The notes under the pieces are model-generated. The model was not told the origin of the DNA. It did no database searches and saw nothing but the letters and a program-made list of their open reading frames with translations. From Pseudanabaena sp. (GTDB taxonomy: Bacteria; Cyanobacteriota; Cyanobacteriia; Pseudanabaenales; Pseudanabaenaceae), in the NCBI GenBank assembly GCA_003249035.1, contig QBMK01000005.1:1-48712 (forward strand): a stretch of DNA of 48,712 bases, in the 5' to 3' direction. Positions 44,871 to 48,712 of this stretch are shown here, piece by piece (position 1 is the first letter of the stretch; each line of letters begins with the position of its first letter). The position numbers and the translations under genes were made by a program.

Positions 44871-46919
44871 ATGGTAGTTCGTAGCTTTGCTGCCCCCCCT
44901 ACACCTTGGTCTAGGAATTTGGCAGAACCCAAAATTGATCCATCCGCCTACGTTCATTCTTTTTCCAATTTAATTGGCGACGTTTATATCGGCGCTAATG
45001 TTTTGATTTCACCTGGTACATCGATTCGTGCCGATGAGGGAAATCCATTTCATATTGGCAATAGTACTAACGTCCAAGATGGTGTAGTTATTCATGGTTT
45101 AGAGAAAGGTCGCGTGGTTGGCGACGACGGCAAAGAATATTCCGTCTGGATTGGTGATAGCACCTCAATCACTCATATGGCTCTGATCCATGGGCCTGCT
45201 TATGTTGGTAATAATTGCTTTATCGGGTTCCGCTCGACGGTATTTAATGCGCGAGTCGGAGACGGCTGCATTATTTCCTTACATGCTCTAGTCCAAGATG
45301 TAGAAATTCCTGCGGGTAAATATGTTCCTTCTGGTGCAGTGATTACAACGCAGCAACAAGCCGATCTGCTACCGAATGTTCGGGAGTCAGACCAGAACTT
45401 TGCGAGTCATGTTGTCGGTATCAACGAGTCCTTGAGACAAGGGTATCGCTGTGCTGCTGATATTGCCTGCATTACACCGATTCGCCAACAACAACAGAAC
45501 TCGCCACAACCAATCAGCAGATCTGCTGCAAGCGTTACTACGCAAATTAATACGCAAGATTTTAATCAGCCTAATCAGACCAAGATAAATTTTACAAGCA
45601 CAAATACAAACGCACAGAGGAACGAACCTATGAATGGGGATTTAGCGCAGCAAATACGACAACTTTTAGCTCAGGGCTACCATGTTGCGGCTGAGTACGC
45701 AGATGAGCGCCGATTCCGCACTGGATCTTGGCAATCCTGTGCAATTCCGCACACAACAGAAGCTTCGACAGTAATTGCAGCAGTACAATCTGCTCTTGTC
45801 GAAAATGAAGGCGACTATGTTCGTCTGTTTGGAGTTGATCCAAAAGCCAAGCGCCGCCTTGCTGAGACAATTATTCAACGCCCCAGCGATAAGCCTGTGG
45901 TAATCAGTAATGCAACCTCCAGTAATGGGTCTAGTAATGGCTATAGCGCACCCAAAGCAAGCTCCAATGGTGCTGCTAGTGCTGATATTTCTGGACAAGT
46001 GCGTCAACTGCTCGCTCAAGGCTATCGCATTAGTACTGAATTTGCTGATGCACGGCACTTCCGTTCTGGGTCTTGGGAAACTGGTCCAGCGATCGATGCT
46101 TCCAATGAATCTACTGTGATTGCTGCATTAAATACTATTCTTGCCGAGCATGAAGGCGAGTATGTGCGTCTGGTTGGAGTTGATACGAAGGCAAAACGCC
46201 GCGTAGTTGAAACCATCATTCAACGTGCCGATAGCCAAGCTGTGAGCATTGGTCAATCCAATGGAAATGGCTCTGCAAGCTATAGCGCTCCTCGCGCTAC
46301 CAATGGCAAGGGTGTTGCTAATGACATCTCCACGACAGTGGGTCAGCTTTTAGCTCAAGGTCATCGCATCAGTGTTGAACATGCTGATGAGCGTCATTTC
46401 CGTACAACTTCTTGGCAGACTCTGCCTGCTATTACGGCTAAACACGCACCAGCCGCGATCGCTGCTTTAGAAAATTACATTGCTGAATATAGTGATGAGT
46501 ATGTCCGTCTAGTCGGCGTTGATACCAAGGCAAAACGTCGCGTGGTAGAAGTGTTGGTTCATCGTCCAGGCGGTCAACCAATCACCGCAACTCGTACTGC
46601 GGTTAAAGTCAGCAACTCTAGCAATAGTTCCTATGGTGGTGGTGGTGCTGGCAAGATTAGCGCTGACATGATGTCACGCATCCGCCAACTCTTGTCTCAG
46701 GGCTATCGGATTGGTACTGAACATGCCGATGAGCGTCATTTCCGCACTAGTTCTTGGTTTAGCTGTTCACCGATCGCAGCATCAAATGAGTCTGAAGTAA
46801 TTCGTGCTTTAGAAGCTTGTTTGGCTGAGCATGGTGATGAGTATGTACGTTTGCTCGGTATTGACACCAAAGCAAAACGCCGCGTATTTGAAGGCATTAT
46901 CCATCGTCCTGCGAAATAG
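44871..46919 (+). CDS. ccmM: carboxysome assembly protein CcmM
   Basis: CcmM links Rubisco to the carboxysome shell. The N-terminal gamma-carbonic-anhydrase domain (residues 1-200) has all three zinc His at H75, H102 and H107, plus C194 and C200, the disulfide pair needed for activity in Thermosynechococcus, so it may be an active enzyme. Four Rubisco small-subunit-like (SSUL) repeats follow, starting near residues 255, 372, 485 and 599, joined by Ser/Asn-rich linkers. The frame is open from 44784, but the ATG at 44871 gives the numbering that matches the family (682 residues). An internal start at 45630 makes the short form. Confidence 0.95.
   Translation: MVVRSFAAPPTPWSRNLAEPKIDPSAYVHSFSNLIGDVYIGANVLISPGTSIRADEGNPFHIGNSTNVQDGVVIHGLEKGRVVGDDGKEYSVWIGDSTSITHMALIHGPAYVGNNCFIGFRSTVFNARVGDGCIISLHALVQDVEIPAGKYVPSGAVITTQQQADLLPNVRESDQNFASHVVGINESLRQGYRCAADIACITPIRQQQQNSPQPISRSAASVTTQINTQDFNQPNQTKINFTSTNTNAQRNEPMNGDLAQQIRQLLAQGYHVAAEYADERRFRTGSWQSCAIPHTTEASTVIAAVQSALVENEGDYVRLFGVDPKAKRRLAETIIQRPSDKPVVISNATSSNGSSNGYSAPKASSNGAASADISGQVRQLLAQGYRISTEFADARHFRSGSWETGPAIDASNESTVIAALNTILAEHEGEYVRLVGVDTKAKRRVVETIIQRADSQAVSIGQSNGNGSASYSAPRATNGKGVANDISTTVGQLLAQGHRISVEHADERHFRTTSWQTLPAITAKHAPAAIAALENYIAEYSDEYVRLVGVDTKAKRRVVEVLVHRPGGQPITATRTAVKVSNSSNSSYGGGGAGKISADMMSRIRQLLSQGYRIGTEHADERHFRTSSWFSCSPIAASNESEVIRALEACLAEHGDEYVRLLGIDTKAKRRVFEGIIHRPAK
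45614..45632 (+). promoter_or_regulatory. internal ribosome-binding site for short CcmM
   Basis: AGAGGA followed at nine bases by the in-frame ATG at 45630 ([13 protein letters not shown]) is a good internal start. It would yield a 429-residue protein containing only the four SSUL repeats, equivalent to the CcmM35 form of Synechococcus, which condenses Rubisco. Confidence 0.8.
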
Positions 46920-46926
46920 CGTGTTT

Positions 46927-46953
46927 AGAGAACCTCGCTTTGCGAGGTTCTCT
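46927..46953. repeat. 12-bp perfect-arm hairpin between ccmM and ccmN
   Basis: Arms agagaacctcgc and gcgaggttctct flank ttt. It lies in the 63-base ccmM-ccmN gap and might lower expression of ccmN. Confidence 0.8.
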
Positions 46954-46982
46954 GTTATGTGAACTAGAGAATATACAAAGTC

Positions 46983-47834
46983 ATGCCATCGAACTACTTA
47001 CCACCTTTAGAACCGATCGGAGATTTTCGCTCCTATGTTTGTGGGGATGTAGTGATCGATCAGACAGCAGCGATCGCGTCAGGCGTATTAATCCAAGCCG
47101 ATCAGGGTGGAAAGATTACGATCGCCGCTGGTGTTTGTATTGGTATGGGAGCAGTGCTCCATGCCCAAGGTGGGTTACTAGAAATTGGGGCTGGAGCAAA
47201 TTTGGGGGCTGGGGTTTTAGTTTATGGAACTAGCAAAATAGGGGAAGGCGCTTGTATAGGTGCTTCTAGTTCGATTGTGCGTGCGGTAATTGCTAAAGGG
47301 GCGATCGTGCCGCCTTGCTCTTTGATCAGTGGATTGGAGCAAAGTGCGGTCGAGAAAGAGGCAAGTCCTGCGATCGCTCAAGAATTAGAGATTAGCAATA
47401 GCTTCACTTCACCGACAAATCATTCGTTTACACATACCTATTCATCAGCGAAACCTTTAGCGAATAATTTCGGACAGGTGAACAGCTTCAGTCAATCAAA
47501 TGAAAATGTTCATAATGGGGTTTCTGACAATATTGTTGAGCGATCGACCACAGAGACTTATGTGCATACAAGTGTTACGGCAGCTTCTGAGAGTGTGATC
47601 GCCAATTCTGTTGAGCGAACAGTTACAGAAACTCAGATGGAGATTCCCACTGAAGCGATCTCTGATCAGACCTTGGAATCTGCTGAAGTTGTTGATAATG
47701 ATCAAATTAATTCAGTAATAAATCCTACTGGGCCTGATATTTCGACTCTTACAACTGCAAATGCTGCACAAGCCAAGGCACATGCTCAATCTCAAATTAA
47801 TCGCTTCATCAAAAGACTTTATCCCCAAAATTAA
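46983..47834 (+). CDS. ccmN: carboxysome assembly protein CcmN
   Basis: CcmN bridges CcmM and the CcmK shell. The 283-residue protein has an N-terminal left-handed beta-helix of hexapeptide repeats (about residues 20-115, for example GKITIAAGVCIGMGAVLHA), a long variable Ser/Thr-rich linker, and a C-terminal amphipathic helix QSQINRFIKRLYPQN, which fits the encapsulation peptide that binds CcmK. The linker is longer and less conserved than the rest. It is the last ccm gene in the window; rbcL is not seen downstream. Confidence 0.92.
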   Translation: MPSNYLPPLEPIGDFRSYVCGDVVIDQTAAIASGVLIQADQGGKITIAAGVCIGMGAVLHAQGGLLEIGAGANLGAGVLVYGTSKIGEGACIGASSSIVRAVIAKGAIVPPCSLISGLEQSAVEKEASPAIAQELEISNSFTSPTNHSFTHTYSSAKPLANNFGQVNSFSQSNENVHNGVSDNIVERSTTETYVHTSVTAASESVIANSVERTVTETQMEIPTEAISDQTLESAEVVDNDQINSVINPTGPDISTLTTANAAQAKAHAQSQINRFIKRLYPQN

Positions 47835-47883
47835 ATCACCCATATAGGGCTTTTCATTTTTTTAAGAACCCCATAGAGTTGAG

Positions 47884-47920
47884 AAGAATAAAACACCCTT
47901 TTTTATTCTATGGGTTTATT
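47884..47920 (+). terminator. possible terminator after ccmN
   Basis: agaataaaa (47885-47893) pairs with ttttattct (47901-47909), followed by atgggtttatttt. An alternative pairing, cccatag (47870-47876) with ctatggg (47908-47914), is also possible. Confidence 0.4.
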
Positions 47921-48195
47921 TTGATCATAAATTGCAATCTAAGCACAAAGGTTGGCACCTCTTAATTTCTATATTTTTAATGTGACTAAGATCACTCAAA
48001 ACTTGATATACAAATTACATTTGTAATCAAATCCCCCGCCTATCATAAGTATGAATCAAAATCATCTTTTGTAGCTAGCCTGAGAATTTATCTCTGTTAA
48101 ATAGGTTCACAAACATAGCTCAATTGACGGATTAGGAAACAAAAAGACGCAAGTTCGAGTCATTTTGCTAGTTGGGACAAGATTGTTGGAGGGAT
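47921..48195. other. spacer after ccmN
   Basis: About 275 AT-rich bases without a supported gene or strong repeat. The region near 48148-48160 (gcaagttcgagtc) superficially resembles a tRNA T-loop, but no cloverleaf can be built. Confidence 0.4.
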
Positions 48196-48375
48196 ATGAA
48201 GATGAACAGCACTTTTTGCCTTAAATCTAGTATTGTTTTGCTAGTTTTGGGAACTGCTATGCTTGCAGCCCCCAAGGCTCCTATAAAATCAGATGAACTC
48301 ATTACATACCAGCCCGCGATCGCAGCATCTGCGGTTGGGGCGATCGCAAACACAATGCAGTATGAAATCCTCTAA
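48196..48375 (+). CDS. small possibly exported peptide
   Basis: A 59-codon frame with ATG at 48196 is preceded by GGAGGGAT, a strong ribosome-binding site at 4-5 bases. The product has a basic start, a hydrophobic segment SSIVLLVLGTAMLAAP (about residues 11-26) like a signal peptide or single membrane helix, and a short Ala/Ile-rich tail. I recognise no family. The ribosome-binding site and signal-like N-terminus are the only support. Confidence 0.45.
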   Translation: MKMNSTFCLKSSIVLLVLGTAMLAAPKAPIKSDELITYQPAIAASAVGAIANTMQYEIL

Positions 48376-48382
48376 CTTAAAG

Positions 48383-48427
48383 TCCATAAAATAAAAGATA
48401 AACTTCGCAACATTTTTATTTTATGGA
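48383..48427. repeat. 14-bp perfect-arm hairpin
   Basis: Arms tccataaaataaaa and ttttattttatgga flank a 17-base loop containing cttcgc. It follows the small peptide gene and could end its transcript. Confidence 0.75.
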
Positions 48428-48462
48428 TTTTGATATGGCTATCGTCAATCTTGTTAGCCCAG

Positions 48463-48517
48463 AAAGCCGAAAACAAGAAAGGAGTCGCTTAGTGACTCCT
48501 TTCCTGTTTTCAGCTTT
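48463..48517. repeat. long hairpin with two mismatches
   Basis: About 24 bp of stem: aaagc.gaaaacaagaaagg with the 3' arm cctttcctgttttcagcttt, two mismatches, around ggagtc/gactcc and a 7-base loop. Confidence 0.8.
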
Positions 48518-48560
48518 TATATAAAGAAATTTATTGGTTCGCAGAGATCTCTAATCTAAC

Positions 48561-48666
48561 GTCAGTTCGACGAAAGCGAAAAGCGGTAAGAATCACTGCG
48601 TGATTCTTACCGCTTTTCGCCATTTGCGCCGTGCGAAGCACGGCGTAAATGGCTATATCGAACTTG
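48561..48666. repeat. double-hairpin element, copy 2
   Basis: Hairpin 1 centred near 48598 (cgaaaagcggtaagaatca with complement) and hairpin 2 (catttgcgccgtgc gaa gcacggcgtaaatg, one G-T) are enclosed by gttcga (48565-48570) and tcgaac (48658-48663). Ungapped match to 2901-3000. Confidence 0.9.
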
Positions 48667-48712
48667 CGTTAATCTAAGTGGCAAAAGATACTCCCTTCCC
48701 AGTGAATAATTA

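Larger units (their letters stand above)
48376..48712. other. repeat-filled window end
   Basis: Contains three hairpin structures (48383-48427, 48463-48517, 48561-48666) and, at 48688-48700, GATACTCCCTTCCC, the outer-arm motif seen at 5975-5985 and 17901-17912. The partner arm would lie beyond the window. No gene is seen. Confidence 0.6.

Noticed and set aside
48140-48180. tRNA-like gcaagttcgagtc segment
   Set aside because: No acceptor, D or anticodon stems can be formed around it.

Overview
This window comes from a cyanobacterial chromosome. Four things support this: a beta-carboxysome operon (ccmO, two ccmK, ccmL, ccmM, ccmN), a carboxysomal-type beta-carbonic anhydrase, photosystem I genes psaF and psaJ, and frequent HIP1-type GCGATCGC octamers (for example 9048-9055). 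The gene content and moderate GC would fit a filamentous or Pseudanabaena-like lineage. That genus-level guess is inference only. Coding density is ordinary, genes occur on both strands in short units, and no rRNA, tRNA, CRISPR array, prophage or intact insertion sequence was found.

Layout. 1-13,900: end of an unrecognised gene, a LabA/NYN protein (-), metG (-), tadA (+), a small lipoprotein (-), ilvD (+), an algJ/algI-like O-acetylation pair (-), ackA (+), a broken Uma2 gene, a SUI1-like factor with a coiled-coil partner (-), tsf (-) and csaB (-). 13,900-24,300: a small membrane protein, two FHA proteins, prfB with its programmed +1 frameshift, a DUF4168-like exported protein, the type IV pilus set pilM-N-O-Q (+), then psaF-psaJ (-). 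psaJ is only 38 codons and starts with TTG. 25,100-41,800: tsaD, an acyltransferase, the beta-carbonic anhydrase, an ArsR regulator divergent from an old yellow enzyme with a clear operator between them, lepA, infB, a HEPN-like orphan, lipB, a FecR-domain protein, a lone ABC ATPase and a REC-GGDEF protein. 42,200-47,850: the carboxysome operon. The last 860 bases hold a possible small peptide and hairpins.

The most unusual content is between the genes. Most spacers carry long, nearly perfect inverted repeats (arms of about 12-36 bp, tiny loops, often a GC-rich centre resembling GGCGGCGC..GCGCCGCC). Several are nested: an outer stem encloses two hairpins, giving a three-way-junction fold. Two copies of one such element (2901-3000 and 48561-48660) align over 100 bases without gaps, and most differences inside stems are compensated on the opposite arm. 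Hairpins occur between divergent promoters as well as after genes, so they cannot all be terminators. A related element upstream of ccmO (41977-42109) has 16-bp terminal inverted repeats and two hairpins that compete for one shared segment; a diverged half-copy lies at 13881-13954. I regard this family of structured, apparently mobile repeats as the best candidate for something undescribed here.

Functional links. icfA (beta-CA), ccmM (with all residues of an active gamma-CA) and the shell genes all serve CO2 fixation. prfB, tsf, infB, lepA, metG, tadA, tsaD and the SUI1-like gene serve translation. pilMNOQ forms the pilus alignment complex and secretin. algI/algJ and csaB point to modified surface polysaccharides.
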